DNA of 39,169 bases from UBA1402 sp964575345 (GCA_964575345.1 CAZNQD010000016.1:1-39169), one strand, 5' to 3'. Numbered from the stretch's first letter, positions 1 through 9,695 are shown. A program made the numbers and translations. Notes: generated by a model from the letters alone, not told the origin.

Positions 1-40
1 ATTGTATTTGCCTGAAACCTCATCTAAAATAATTGCGGAA

Positions 41-3000
41 ATGAAAGACTGCTATTTAAAAATCAAATTCAGGAGCCTGCTTGTCCTATTTTTGTGCCTT
101 TTGACAGTTACAGTGTCGGCACAAACTCCTGAAAGCAAAACAATAACAGGTGCAGTTAGTGAAGCCTCCACCGGAAATCCCCTGGCCGGAGCCAGAGTGC
201 AGGCATACAACAACAGCAGGTTTGTTGCCATGACCGATGAGGAAGGACGGTATACACTGGAAATACCTGTTTATGTAAATGCTCTGACAATTACACTGGA
301 TGGCTACGCTACAAGGCAACTGGCACTCAAAGGAAAAACTTCGGGAGTAGATGCCGTTTTGTATTCCGAAAGTTTCATTCCGCTTCTCAGTCCACTTACC
401 AATGTACATAATGCAGGATCGGCCGAACGTTTTGAATTGAGCTCGGCCATCAGTATCGAGTCGGAGATTCAGGCACAACTGGGAGCCGAAGTTCGTACTT
501 TGTCCCGCTCTGGCATTCCGGGCAACGGCTCTGCCATGTTTATTGGCGGATACAATTCTCTTAACGTTAATGCCCAGCCCCTGATAGTACTGGACGATGT
601 GATACTCGATCAGCAATACGGCAGGGAAATGTTGCACGAAGGCTATTACAATAATATTTTATCCAACCTGTCCGTAAACGATATCGAAAGTGTTACAATA
701 CTCAAAAACGGAACCTCTTTATATGGTGCCAAAGGTGCTAACGGGGTGCTCCTTATCAAAACCAAACGCAACAAGAGCATGGTTACCCGCATCGATGCCT
801 GCGTGTCTGCCGGTGTGGAATTCAGCCCCAGGCTGCCTGTTGTAATGAACGCCGCCCAATATCGTTCCTATGCTTCGGAATTATTGGGCACCACCGATAC
901 TGAATTGACCGAATTTAAATTTCTGAAAGACGACCCCGATTATTATTATTACAACCAATACCACAACGAAACCAATTGGAGCGATTATGTCTACCGCGAA
1001 GCCCTGACTCAAAATTACAGCTTTGGAGTACAAGGCGGTGACGAAGTGGCCAAATACAATTTGTCCATTGGTTACGTAGATGCACAAAGCACTTTGAATT
1101 ACAACGACTTTGATCGTCTTAATCTGCGTTTCAATTCAGACATCAGTATAAATGACAAACTCAGCGCCCTGTTTGATTGTTCCTTCAGCAACATCACCCG
1201 CAATCTCAGAGATGACGGCCTTATGGATCCCGAAGAACCCAATGTGTTTTCTCCCGGCTTTCTGAGCCTGATTAAATCTCCTTTTTTAAGCCCATATCAA
1301 TACGACACCAACAAGAAGCTTTCAGGTTTTTTGTCCGATGCCGACGATTACCTGAACGAAGTTCTGGGCACTAAGGCCTCTCTTGCCAATCCTCTCTATA
1401 TCTTTGAGAACGGTGAGGCCCGTAACAAAAATTATTTCGAAAACAGCCTCATCAATCTGGCCATCAGGCCTGCCTATGCTTTTAACAAAAACCTGAGTAT
1501 AAAGGGCCATTTTAGTTATACCCTGGTCAATACCAACGAAAATTACTACATCCCAATGACGGGTGTACCTAAAATAATCATTCCCAATGTCGGCATGGCC
1601 GAAAACCTGGTAAAATCGCTCTCTTCCAGCCAGATTTCTCTTTTTGCCGACTTAAAGATGTTGTGGCAAAACAAATGGGGAGCCAACAACATGCAGATCA
1701 TGGCCGGAGGGCGTTATATGAATGATGATTATTCAGGCAATACCCAGATGGGATACGATACGGGCAACGACAAAACCCCCAATATGGTTTCCAACCTCAA
1801 TTTCAAAAAAGTGGACGGAGCCGAAGATGTTTGGCGCTCGTTGAGCTATTATGCTAACCTGGATTATAATTATGCGGAAAAGTATTATTTACAGGGAGGT
1901 TTAAGCATGGAAACATCTTCCCGTTTCGGCAGGGAGGTACAGGGCGGCATCAGGCTGGGAGGAGTAAGCTGGGGATTGTTCCCTTCGCTGGCTGCAGCCT
2001 GGGTGCTAAGTTCCGAAGACTGGTTCAGGCTGGATCCGGTTGATTATCTTAAATTAAACCTGGCTTACGACATTTCGGGCAACGACGATATCGATTATTA
2101 CGCGGCCAGAACTTATTTTGGTTCTTCGGTCTTTATGAACAGGATTACCGGCCTGAGTATCCAAAACATTGGCAATACTTCCATACAATGGGAAAGCACT
2201 CACAAAGGAGGAGCAGGTTTGGAAGCCAGTTTATTCCGCGAACGTGTAGGTATACAACTGAATGCCTTTCTGGCCAGAACCGACAATTTGCTTACGTTGA
2301 AAAAACTCAGCAGTGTCACCGGCCTGGATTACAATTGGAGCAACGAAGGTTCTTTGACCAACAGAGGTTTTGATCTGGCGTTGAATTTCAAGCTGCTCAA
2401 TCGAAAGAATTTTAATTGGGGAATGGGTTTCAGTATGGGGCATTACAAAAACAAAATTACCGCCTTGCCCGACAATGAATCCTTTACTACCAGCATTTAT
2501 GGAGCCGAAATACGTTCAGAAATCGGTAGTCCAGCAGGTTTGTTTTACGGTTATCAAACCAAGGGAGTTTACGACGATTCCGAAACTGCTGCTGCCGATG
2601 GTTTATATATACTTAGTAAAACCGGCTCAAAAATTTATTTTGGTGCAGGCGATGTTATCTTTGTCAATAATCAGGACGACAGCAAGGAAATCAATGCCGA
2701 TGACAAAGTCGTTATTGGTGATCCCAACCCCGATCTCTACGGAAATATTTTCAGCAACATCAATTACGGACGTTTCAGCCTGAATATCATTTTGAACTAT
2801 TCACTGGGTAATGATGCTTACAACTACCAACGTTCTCAACTCGAAAGCGGCAGCAAGTTCTACAATCAAAGCCAGGCTATGCTGAACCGCTGGACCAACG
2901 AAGATCAAAAAACAACGATACCCAGAATCTCTTATCTGGACGAAATGGGCAACAGCCGTTTCTCGGATCGCTGGATAGAAGATGCTTCATTTTTACGTCT

Positions 3001-3217
3001 GAAAACAGTCAGACTCAGTTATAATCTTCCTTTAAGCACTACCTTTTTAAATGGGCTGACTCTTTGGGCTTCGGGCAACAATTTATTGACTCTGACCCGC
3101 TATCTGGGCAGCGATCCTGAATTTTCGAGCGGAAATGCGGTGCTCTGCCAGGGCATAGACCGTGGAATGCTGGCTTTAAGCCCCAGTGTGGTTTTAGGTA
3201 TCAAATTCAACCTCTAA
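41..3217 (+). CDS. SusC/RagA-family TonB-dependent outer-membrane receptor
   Basis: This outer-membrane beta-barrel imports a ligand, usually a glycan or peptide, together with its SusD-like partner and energy from TonB. I place the start at the ATG at 41 because a hydrophobic signal peptide follows directly (LLVLFLCLLTVTVSA), giving 1058 residues, a normal length for the family. Residues about 33-105 form a carboxypeptidase-regulatory-like beta-sandwich (ITGAVSEASTGNPLAGARV). A plug domain follows, with the SusC hallmark around residues 180-240 (VLDDVILD, then NDIESVTILKNGTSLYGAKG). The rest is barrel with many aromatic strands, ending in LGIKFNL, a typical C-terminal strand. There is no STN domain at the N-terminus, and no sigma or anti-sigma gene is visible. 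The frame is open to the window edge, so a slightly earlier start cannot be excluded. The ligand cannot be inferred. The susD-like gene follows after 11 bases. Confidence 0.95.
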   Translation: MKDCYLKIKFRSLLVLFLCLLTVTVSAQTPESKTITGAVSEASTGNPLAGARVQAYNNSRFVAMTDEEGRYTLEIPVYVNALTITLDGYATRQLALKGKTSGVDAVLYSESFIPLLSPLTNVHNAGSAERFELSSAISIESEIQAQLGAEVRTLSRSGIPGNGSAMFIGGYNSLNVNAQPLIVLDDVILDQQYGREMLHEGYYNNILSNLSVNDIESVTILKNGTSLYGAKGANGVLLIKTKRNKSMVTRIDACVSAGVEFSPRLPVVMNAAQYRSYASELLGTTDTELTEFKFLKDDPDYYYYNQYHNETNWSDYVYREALTQNYSFGVQGGDEVAKYNLSIGYVDAQSTLNYNDFDRLNLRFNSDISINDKLSALFDCSFSNITRNLRDDGLMDPEEPNVFSPGFLSLIKSPFLSPYQYDTNKKLSGFLSDADDYLNEVLGTKASLANPLYIFENGEARNKNYFENSLINLAIRPAYAFNKNLSIKGHFSYTLVNTNENYYIPMTGVPKIIIPNVGMAENLVKSLSSSQISLFADLKMLWQNKWGANNMQIMAGGRYMNDDYSGNTQMGYDTGNDKTPNMVSNLNFKKVDGAEDVWRSLSYYANLDYNYAEKYYLQGGLSMETSSRFGREVQGGIRLGGVSWGLFPSLAAAWVLSSEDWFRLDPVDYLKLNLAYDISGNDDIDYYAARTYFGSSVFMNRITGLSIQNIGNTSIQWESTHKGGAGLEASLFRERVGIQLNAFLARTDNLLTLKKLSSVTGLDYNWSNEGSLTNRGFDLALNFKLLNRKNFNWGMGFSMGHYKNKITALPDNESFTTSIYGAEIRSEIGSPAGLFYGYQTKGVYDDSETAAADGLYILSKTGSKIYFGAGDVIFVNNQDDSKEINADDKVVIGDPNPDLYGNIFSNINYGRFSLNIILNYSLGNDAYNYQRSQLESGSKFYNQSQAMLNRWTNEDQKTTIPRISYLDEMGNSRFSDRWIEDASFLRLKTVRLSYNLPLSTTFLNGLTLWASGNNLLTLTRYLGSDPEFSSGNAVLCQGIDRGMLALSPSVVLGIKFNL

Positions 3218-3228
3218 ATCTCTTGATC

Positions 3229-4917
3229 ATGAAGATATATTTTTTGAAAGGCCTGTTTTTATCAGCAATGATTACTGTCTGTTTAGCCTCTTGTGAGAAC
3301 TTGATGGAAACAGAATCTTCGTTGCTCACTTATCCAGAAGAACATGAGCTTGCCACTTCTGCCGATACGGTCTATTCCGTTATAGGCATCATGAACAAAA
3401 TACAGGCTCTGGCAGACCGCAGCGTATTGCTGGGTGAACTCAGAGCCGATTTGGTGGATGTAAACGAAAATACCATCAGCAGCCTGCGCGAAATTGCCAA
3501 TTTTGAAATTTCGGAAGATAATCCTTATAACGAACCCAAAGATTATTATGCTGTTATCAACAACTGCAATTATTTTCTTCAAAAAGTGGATACTGTGCTG
3601 CGAAAACGCAACGAACCTGTTTTTTTGAAAGAATTTGCCGCAGTTAAATCATTTCGCGCCTGGACCTATCTGCAACTGGTACTTAATTACGGCAACGTAC
3701 CTTTTTATACAGAACCCATTTTGACCGAAGCCGATGCCGCTAAAGATTTTTCCGAATACAACATTGCAGACGTGTGCAGTTATTTTATAGATGATCTGTT
3801 GCCTTATATCGATGTAGAGCTTCCCGCTTACGGTAGTATTGCCGATTTGGATTCCAGGTTGTTTTATATACCCATACGACTCTTGTTGGGCGATCTCTGT
3901 CTTTGGTCGGAACGTTATAGCGAAGCTGCCGCTTACTATCACGATTATCTGAACGAGGAAGAACTGTATACCGGAACCTATCGTATAGAATTTACCGAAG
4001 AGGACTTGCAATTCGAAGGAAAAATTCTTTCGAATTCATATGGGGGTATGTTTAGCAACTTATCTACAGGCTCAGACGTCTTAGCTATAATTCCCATGGA
4101 TTCAAGTGTTTCCTCAAATGCCTACAGTCAGTTGAGAAACTATTTCAACTCTACTACAACCAATGAATTGGAATTCCAGCTCTTGCCATCGCAGCGTTTA
4201 CAGGAAATATCGGCTTCGCAGGTCTTCTGCAGGGCAAAGCAAAATGGCGCCCCCTCGTATGCTCCCTTGGCCAACGAAGAAAATCCATTGCTCGCCGGCG
4301 ATTTGAGATTATATGCCTATTGGTCAAAAACGATGTTCGAAGGTGAAGAAATACAGACGATAATGAAATTCACCACCGATCACGTATTCACCTATCGTAA
4401 GGGCTTGATTTACCTGCGTTATGCTGAAGCACTGAATCGGGCCGGTTATCCGGAATCGGCTTTCGCCATACTCAAATACGGACTCAATAACAATAACCTT
4501 ACCCGTTTTGTGTCTCCCAGAGAGTATGAAGTCGAAAGCGGGATTAATCCTTTGCTGGCTTTCAATCCGACTCTGTTCACCAATTTGAATACCTTGGGCA
4601 TTCATTCCAGAGGCAGTGGCGATTCGGAATACAACGATTTTTATGTATTGCCCACTCCTGCAGATTCTCTGGAGAGCTGGCAGGATACCTTGGATTACAG
4701 GATCGGAAAGGTGGAAGAACTCATAATAACCGAGATGGCACTGGAAACCGCTTTGGAAGGCCACCGTTTTTATGATTTGATGCGTATTGCCCTGCGCCGG
4801 AACCAGGAAGCCTATCTAGCCGAAAAAGTGGCTTTGAGAAAAGGCAGCAACCACAGGGATGATGCTTTGTATAACAGCTTGCTTAATAAAAACAACTGGT
4901 ATCTGAAAATGAAATGA
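3229..4917 (+). CDS. SusD/RagB-family surface lipoprotein
   Basis: This is the ligand-binding lipoprotein that caps the SusC-like barrel. The ATG at 3229 is preferred to an in-frame TTG two codons earlier. It gives 562 residues beginning with a lipoprotein signal (FLSAMITVCLASC, lipid-modified Cys about residue 20). The SusD helical repeats are recognisable: an early segment with NNCNYFLQKVD, then AAVKSFRAWTYLQLVLNYGNVPFY, a classic SusD signature. The C-terminal region has LIYLRYAEALNRAG and ALEGHRFYDLMRIALRR, the usual RagB/SusD ending. It is translationally coupled to the fasciclin gene through an ATGA overlap. The partner barrel lies directly upstream. As for the receptor, the substrate is unknown; no glycoside hydrolase or peptidase is encoded alongside to suggest one. 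Confidence 0.95.
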   Translation: MKIYFLKGLFLSAMITVCLASCENLMETESSLLTYPEEHELATSADTVYSVIGIMNKIQALADRSVLLGELRADLVDVNENTISSLREIANFEISEDNPYNEPKDYYAVINNCNYFLQKVDTVLRKRNEPVFLKEFAAVKSFRAWTYLQLVLNYGNVPFYTEPILTEADAAKDFSEYNIADVCSYFIDDLLPYIDVELPAYGSIADLDSRLFYIPIRLLLGDLCLWSERYSEAAAYYHDYLNEEELYTGTYRIEFTEEDLQFEGKILSNSYGGMFSNLSTGSDVLAIIPMDSSVSSNAYSQLRNYFNSTTTNELEFQLLPSQRLQEISASQVFCRAKQNGAPSYAPLANEENPLLAGDLRLYAYWSKTMFEGEEIQTIMKFTTDHVFTYRKGLIYLRYAEALNRAGYPESAFAILKYGLNNNNLTRFVSPREYEVESGINPLLAFNPTLFTNLNTLGIHSRGSGDSEYNDFYVLPTPADSLESWQDTLDYRIGKVEELIITEMALETALEGHRFYDLMRIALRRNQEAYLAEKVALRKGSNHRDDALYNSLLNKNNWYLKMK

Positions 4918-7406
4918 TCAATGCTATGAAGTCAAAAAATATCCTCAGAATCTTCAAACCTTCCCTGCTGCTCGTGGTCTTGCTGGCCGGCGTGTTGTTT
5001 TCCTGCAAAGACAACAATCCTTTGGACGAAAGCTATCCCGAATGGCTGGGGAGCAGTATCTACGGTTATCTCGAAAAGCAGGGCCATTACAGTGTTTTTC
5101 TGCAACTCATCGATGACCTTCAGTACGACCAGGTACTTAAACTCACAGGCAGCAAGACCTTGTTTGTTGCCGACGACGAAGCTTTTGCAGCCTTTTTTGC
5201 TCAGAATGCCTGGGGAATCAGCTCATACAACGATTTCAGCCCGGCACAGAAAAAGCTCTTGCTTAATTCGGCCATGATCAATAACGCCTACCTGATAGAC
5301 AAGCTCTCCAGCGTACCCGGGCCGGAAGAGGGCAAATGCCTGCGCCGCACCACGGCCTTATCGGTTTACGATTCAGTTCCCCTGGTACAAGCACAGGAAT
5401 TGCCCGACACCAAATACTGGCAGCGTTTCAAAGACAACGATCGTTCTCTCTTGCTGATGAAAGATTTTACAGCAGCACCTATGGTACATTTTCTTCAGGA
5501 TCAGCTCGAAAACAATAAAATAACCGACGAAGATTTCAGTATTATTTTTAATGGTCTCAGCCGGTTGCAAAGTGATGCCCATATCAACGGAATCAAGGTC
5601 ATTGACCAAAATGTAGTATGTCAGAATGGCTATGTGCATAAGCTGGAAAAGGTAATGTTGCCTCTTGACAATATGGCCGAAGTGCTCAGGACTCATCCGT
5701 CCACCACCAAGTACAGTGAATTGATGGAGCGTTTTTCGGCTCCTTATTACAGTGCAGCAGCAACCAGCAATTATCAACGGCTGTACGGTGGTACCGATTC
5801 TGTTTTTGTAAAACGCTTTTTCTCCCAACGCAGTGCCGAAGGCGTAAATGAAACTGATCCCGATGGGTACGCCACCACCGGGGTGTTGAAATTCGATCCG
5901 GGATGGAATACCTACTATTCCGAATCGGAAGACGCAGCCATGGAACAAGATATGGCTGCCATGCTGGTACCTTCGAATGCCGCCCTGGATTTCTATTGGG
6001 AAAACGACGGACGTGCTCTCAAGGATTATTACAAAGTATGGGACAGTGTGCCCGACAAGGTGCTGGTGAAACTGCTCAACAACAATATGCTCAATTCTTT
6101 CAACGCCTCTGTTCCCAGCAAATTCGACAAAGTAACCAACGATGCCAACGATGCCATGGGACTGACCATTGCTGATGTGGATTGTTGCCTCATTGCCAAT
6201 AACGGAGTCATTTACATCACCAACAAGGTTTTTGGCCCGACCAGTTATATTTCGGTTTCTTTTCCGGCACTGATCAACGAAAGCATGAGCATTATCAACT
6301 GGGCGGTGGAGGAATTGGAATTCGATGCATACCTCAATTCCCAGGACAGTTATTACAGCTTTATAATACCGGTGAATGGGGCATTGAAGTATTACATCGA
6401 CCCGGTTTCTTACGGTAAAAGCAAGACCAAATTGTTTGAATTCTATTACGATCCCACCGAAACCGATGCCGGTAACCGGGTTAAGGCGAATAAATTTACT
6501 ATAGACCTTACTACCTGGACTAAATCGGATTCCACCTCGGCCACGGCTGCTGAAATTCAAAACCGGCTCGATGATATGGTCGACAATCTCATTGTGATCG
6601 GAGACATCGGCGACGGACGCACTTACTATAAAACCAAAGCCGGAGGAACCATCAAGGTTACGGATGCCGACAAAGGCGAGGGTTTTATGAAAATTGCCGG
6701 AGGCTATCAGGTGGAACAAGATACTTTTGTGACGGTCAAAACCATTTATGATCAATCGGTTTCGGGCAACGGAAAATCCTATATTCTGGAAACAGCCCCC
6801 TTGCTCAGCTCCAAAAAGTCTCTCTACGCTACTTTGAAAGAAAAGTCCGAGTTCAAAGTGTTTTACGATCTGATGGAAGGCAGTGACTTCTTTGTGACTC
6901 AAATGAACAAACATTCCTGTGTGGACAGGAACTGCAATTTGTTCAACGCCTTTAACTATACCGTTTACGTGCCTACCAACGAGTCCTTGCAAGCTTTACT
7001 GGATAATGGTACTTTACCCACCTGGGAGGAATATGAGCTGGAAACCGATGCCGAAATCAAAAAGGCCATCAAGGATTCCATAGAAAGCTTCCTGAAATAC
7101 CACATCCAGGATAACTCTGTATACTTGGATAAGGCTTCTGTCAGCGGTAATTTTGAAACTTCGGCCATGAATGACGAAACAGGCCGCTTCTATAAACTAA
7201 CGGTCGAGGGCGACGGTTTGCAGGGCCTGTTTATCACCGACCTCAAAGGCAACCGGCGCAGGGTATTGCAGAGCGACCCCGCTCTTTTCAACCTGATGGT
7301 AAGGGAATATCTGTTCGATACAGCTGATAAAGAAAAAGCGACCAGTATTTTTGCATCCTCCTATGCGGCGGTGCATCAGATAGACGGTCCTTTGTTCTTT
7401 AAATAG
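4914..7406 (+). CDS. Large fasciclin (FAS1)-repeat lipoprotein
   Basis: This is a predicted surface or periplasmic lipoprotein of 830 residues with about four FAS1-like repeats, a fold used for adhesion and carbohydrate or protein binding. The start overlaps the susD-like stop as ATGA; an in-frame ATG at 4926 is an alternative. The lipobox is LLAGVLFSC with Cys at residue 31. Repeat 1 spans about residues 45-245 (YSVFLQLIDDL, TLFVADDEAFAAF, GYVHKLEKVMLP). Repeat 2 begins near 252 (LVPSNAALDFYWE, GVIYITNKVF). Repeat 3 begins near 445 and is divergent (FIIPVNGALKYY). Repeat 4 begins near 637 (YTVYVPTNESLQALLDNG, SFLKYHIQDNSVY) and ends in a typical HQIDGPLFF. The gene ends the SusC/SusD operon and is followed by a hairpin. 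Its coupling to susD suggests that it belongs to the same outer-membrane complex; that is inference. Confidence 0.88.
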   Translation: MINAMKSKNILRIFKPSLLLVVLLAGVLFSCKDNNPLDESYPEWLGSSIYGYLEKQGHYSVFLQLIDDLQYDQVLKLTGSKTLFVADDEAFAAFFAQNAWGISSYNDFSPAQKKLLLNSAMINNAYLIDKLSSVPGPEEGKCLRRTTALSVYDSVPLVQAQELPDTKYWQRFKDNDRSLLLMKDFTAAPMVHFLQDQLENNKITDEDFSIIFNGLSRLQSDAHINGIKVIDQNVVCQNGYVHKLEKVMLPLDNMAEVLRTHPSTTKYSELMERFSAPYYSAAATSNYQRLYGGTDSVFVKRFFSQRSAEGVNETDPDGYATTGVLKFDPGWNTYYSESEDAAMEQDMAAMLVPSNAALDFYWENDGRALKDYYKVWDSVPDKVLVKLLNNNMLNSFNASVPSKFDKVTNDANDAMGLTIADVDCCLIANNGVIYITNKVFGPTSYISVSFPALINESMSIINWAVEELEFDAYLNSQDSYYSFIIPVNGALKYYIDPVSYGKSKTKLFEFYYDPTETDAGNRVKANKFTIDLTTWTKSDSTSATAAEIQNRLDDMVDNLIVIGDIGDGRTYYKTKAGGTIKVTDADKGEGFMKIAGGYQVEQDTFVTVKTIYDQSVSGNGKSYILETAPLLSSKKSLYATLKEKSEFKVFYDLMEGSDFFVTQMNKHSCVDRNCNLFNAFNYTVYVPTNESLQALLDNGTLPTWEEYELETDAEIKKAIKDSIESFLKYHIQDNSVYLDKASVSGNFETSAMNDETGRFYKLTVEGDGLQGLFITDLKGNRRRVLQSDPALFNLMVREYLFDTADKEKATSIFASSYAAVHQIDGPLFFK

Positions 7407-7427
7407 CTTTTTTGTCAGGTGGTTGAG

Positions 7428-7470
7428 AAAGGCTTGCAATGTCTGTCAGGAGCTTTGCAAGCCTTTGTTT
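7428..7470 (+). terminator. Hairpin terminator of the SusC/SusD/FAS1 operon
   Basis: A perfect 12-base-pair stem is formed by AAAGGCTTGCAA (7428-7439) and TTGCAAGCCTTT (7455-7466), with a 15-base loop, followed by GTTTTA. It sits 21 bases after the fasciclin stop and just before the convergent sugar transferase stop at 7475. The T run is short, so termination could be moderate. The stem is symmetric, but the minus-strand side lacks a T run, so its direction is most likely plus. Confidence 0.7.
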
Positions 7471-7474
7471 TATG

Positions 7475-8890
7475 TCAAATCCCTTTCCCCAGTGCCAAAG
7501 GTTTAAATGTGAAAAGCAAAATTTTCAGATCCATCAGCAAGGATTGGTTTTTCAGGTAGATCAGATCGTATTCCAGTCGTTCAACCATTTTCTCTACCGA
7601 ATCAGCGTAACCGAATTTTACCATACCTAAAGAAGTAATACCGGGTTTGACTCTGTAAACTAAGTAGTAATGTGGAGCCAACTCCACAATGCGTTCCATG
7701 TAAAAACGTCTTTCGGGACGCGGGCCGACCAGTGACATGTCTCCTTTAAGTACATTCCAAAGCTGAGGAAGTTCATCCAGCCTGTATTTGCGCAGAAATC
7801 GCCCGAAAGGGGTGATGCGTTCGTCGTTTAGTGACGAAAGTAAAGGTCCTTCGGGTTCAGAATGGGCATACATGGTTCTGAATTTAAAAATGGTAAACGC
7901 TTTCATTTCTTTTCCCAAACGTTCCTGTCTGTATAGTACTGGACCAGCAGACTCCAGGCGTATGCGCAAGGCTAAAATGAGAAAAAGGGGCGACAACACC
8001 AACAGGCCTGACATGGAAACCAGGATATCGACACTGCGTTTTATGTTTTGTTCCCAGGGTTTAAGCTGAACAGGACTCAGGTATTTCAGGGGAACTCCCG
8101 GTAATGAATAAAGGGTAATGTTGGAAAAAAGCAGGTCTTGCTTGTGGATAACAGACAAGATATCCAGACGGTACACATAAAGCTGCTTCAGCAGCCCTTC
8201 GGTGTAATCGCTGTCTTGCTGGTCTGTGGCCAGAATTAAGGCTTCGATACCCTGATCTTTAATGATTTCTTTGAGTTGATCGGGCTGCCCAAGTATATCC
8301 TGTTCGAGAACTTCATTTTCTTTACTGCTTATGCGAATAAAACCTTTCAAAAGATAGGCTGAACTGTTTTTTGTTTGTTGCATCTGGCGGCTCAGTTTTT
8401 CGGCCGCTTTTCCGCTTCCTATAATCAGAACATTAATACCCAGTTTCCCTTCGGAGTGTAAATTAAGCAACCTGCATGTTTGCAAAAAACGGATAAACCA
8501 GGTACAAAAGAAATGGATAAGAAACAAGCCTGCAAAAACTCTGTAATAAAGCGTGTATTGTTCAGGGTAGTCGTTAATAATGACGGCAAAAAAGATAATC
8601 AGTGATCCGGCCAGAGTGCTGAACAGGGTGCTCAATAAATCGGAGGTATGATTTTTTTGACGTGGTTTGGCGTAATAGCCAAAATAGAAATAGACAATCA
8701 GCCAGAACAGTGGCAGTCCTGCACTCATCAAAAAGGCCTTTGTATTCAGTAAAAAATCACCAAGACTGCTGAAATAGACTGTGGAACGTACCTCGTAAAA
8801 ACGATAAATATTAAACAGTTGCCAGGCTGTCAAAGTAGCCAGATAGTCGAGCAAGGCATAGCGAAGTATGTATTTTTTATCTTTTTCCAT
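7475..8890 (-). CDS. Polyprenyl-phosphate sugar-1-phosphate transferase (WbaP/WcaJ type)
   Basis: This integral membrane enzyme transfers a sugar-1-phosphate from a nucleotide sugar to undecaprenyl phosphate, the first step of O-antigen, capsule or exopolysaccharide repeat-unit assembly. The 471-residue protein starts with four or five membrane segments (about residues 10-125). A CoA-binding-like Rossmann region follows (INVLIIGSGKAAEKLSRQM, about residue 150, with EALILATDQQD). The catalytic bacterial sugar transferase domain occupies the last 200 residues: KRSVDILVSMSGLLVLSPLF, then RQERLGKEMKAFTIFKFRTM, and the core RLDELPQLWNVLKGDMSLVG containing the Asp-Glu pair, followed by PRPE. It lies 22 bases downstream of the Sua5-family gene on the same strand, so it is probably cotranscribed. 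The glycan cluster it may serve lies about 13 kb away on the other strand. The sugar specificity (glucose, galactose, N-acetyl sugars) cannot be read here. Confidence 0.92.
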   Translation of the reverse strand: MEKDKKYILRYALLDYLATLTAWQLFNIYRFYEVRSTVYFSSLGDFLLNTKAFLMSAGLPLFWLIVYFYFGYYAKPRQKNHTSDLLSTLFSTLAGSLIIFFAVIINDYPEQYTLYYRVFAGLFLIHFFCTWFIRFLQTCRLLNLHSEGKLGINVLIIGSGKAAEKLSRQMQQTKNSSAYLLKGFIRISSKENEVLEQDILGQPDQLKEIIKDQGIEALILATDQQDSDYTEGLLKQLYVYRLDILSVIHKQDLLFSNITLYSLPGVPLKYLSPVQLKPWEQNIKRSVDILVSMSGLLVLSPLFLILALRIRLESAGPVLYRQERLGKEMKAFTIFKFRTMYAHSEPEGPLLSSLNDERITPFGRFLRKYRLDELPQLWNVLKGDMSLVGPRPERRFYMERIVELAPHYYLVYRVKPGITSLGMVKFGYADSVEKMVERLEYDLIYLKNQSLLMDLKILLFTFKPLALGKGI

Positions 8891-8912
8891 TATTAAGCTT
8901 GATGTCTCTTTT

Positions 8913-9485
8913 TCAGGGTCTTATTATTTTTATTTCTCCTCCCTTGCCAAGGCTGATAATAGACGAAGGCCTGGCTTTACCTGCAGGTTCATTGCGTCTG
9001 TAATCGACCACGTAATCGACTGCTGAAACTATTTCTCCGGAGATATCTTTGAAACAGCCGGGAGCAGGCATGCCCGAGATATTGGCCGAAGTGGATACTA
9101 TGGCTTTGCGAAAAGCCTTGCATAAGCCCTGGGAAAAAGCTTCCCTGCTGATTCTGATGGCCACGCTGCCGTCTTCGGCTATCAGGTTTGCAGCCAGGTT
9201 TTTGGCTCCCTGGTAGATGATGGTTAGTGGTTTTTCGGACAATTCTATCAAATCCCAGGCAAGGCCGGGAAGGTCCTTAACGTATAATTCGAGCTTGCCG
9301 GGATTGTCGAGGAGCACAATCATGGCTTTGTTTTCTGCTCTTTGTTTGATTGCGTAGATTTTTTCGACCGCATGGGGATTAGTGGCATCACAACCCAAGC
9401 CCCAAATGGTATCGGTAGGGTAGAGTATAACACCTCCCTGTGCCAACACCTCTCTGGCTTTCTTAATTTCCTCCTGCAAACTCAT
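8913..9485 (-). CDS. L-threonylcarbamoyladenylate synthase (Sua5/YciO/YrdC family)
   Basis: This enzyme makes threonylcarbamoyl-AMP from threonine, bicarbonate and ATP, the precursor of the universal t6A37 tRNA modification. The 190-residue length fits the short TsaC/YrdC-like form. Visible family features are GGVILYPTDTIWGLGCDAT near residue 18, the basic KIYAIKQRAENKAMIVLL segment near residue 42, VAIRISREAFSQGLCKAF, and IVSTSANISGMPAPGCF near residue 129. The ATG at 9485 is the natural start. A Bacteroidota -7 element on the minus strand lies about 38 bases upstream (9523-9530). It is the first gene of a two-gene minus-strand unit with the sugar transferase, and is divergent from recJ. YciO-type paralogues of uncertain role share this fold, so the assignment to t6A synthesis is probable rather than proven. 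Confidence 0.9.
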   Translation of the reverse strand: MSLQEEIKKAREVLAQGGVILYPTDTIWGLGCDATNPHAVEKIYAIKQRAENKAMIVLLDNPGKLELYVKDLPGLAWDLIELSEKPLTIIYQGAKNLAANLIAEDGSVAIRISREAFSQGLCKAFRKAIVSTSANISGMPAPGCFKDISGEIVSAVDYVVDYRRNEPAGKARPSSIISLGKGGEIKIIRP

Positions 9486-9522
9486 GGTTTTTGGCGTTTT
9501 TATTGTATAACGTTATGCACCA

Positions 9523-9530
9523 CAAAGATA
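9523..9530 (-). promoter_or_regulatory. Bacteroidota -7 element for the Sua5-sugar transferase unit
   Basis: Read on the minus strand this is TATCTTTG, an exact match to the TAnnTTTG element recognised by the Bacteroidota primary sigma factor. It sits about 38 bases ahead of the start at 9485. I found no TTG at the expected -33 distance, so the call rests on the -7 element only. Confidence 0.5.
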
Positions 9531-9596
9531 GTATCTAAATCTTGTTTATTGAATAAAATTCACATTGAATCCAACCAGAATGATGGAATAAAAACG

Positions 9597-9604
9597 TATT
9601 TTTG
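9597..9604 (+). promoter_or_regulatory. Bacteroidota -7 element for recJ
   Basis: TATTTTTG matches TAnnTTTG. It predicts a transcript with an untranslated leader of about 85 bases before the recJ start at 9696. No convincing -33 TTG was found. The 210-base divergent spacer between the Sua5-family gene and recJ holds one such element for each direction and nothing else I can identify. Confidence 0.45.
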
Positions 9605-9695
9605 TGAGATTATTTTTTAAAGCTGCGGGGAATGTTCCCAGTTTGGTTTTAAAAAATTCCGCGAGAATAAAAGAAAGAAAACAATATATTATCTA

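Noticed and set aside
5373..6992. Long minus-strand open frame (539 codons) inside the fasciclin gene
   Set aside because: It is antisense to a well-supported coding region, shows no domain or signal, and its composition is that of a shadow frame.
9620..9660. Small inverted repeat GGGAA-TG-TTCCC in the recJ leader
   Set aside because: The two-base loop is too tight and the stem too short for a credible regulatory hairpin, and no T run follows.
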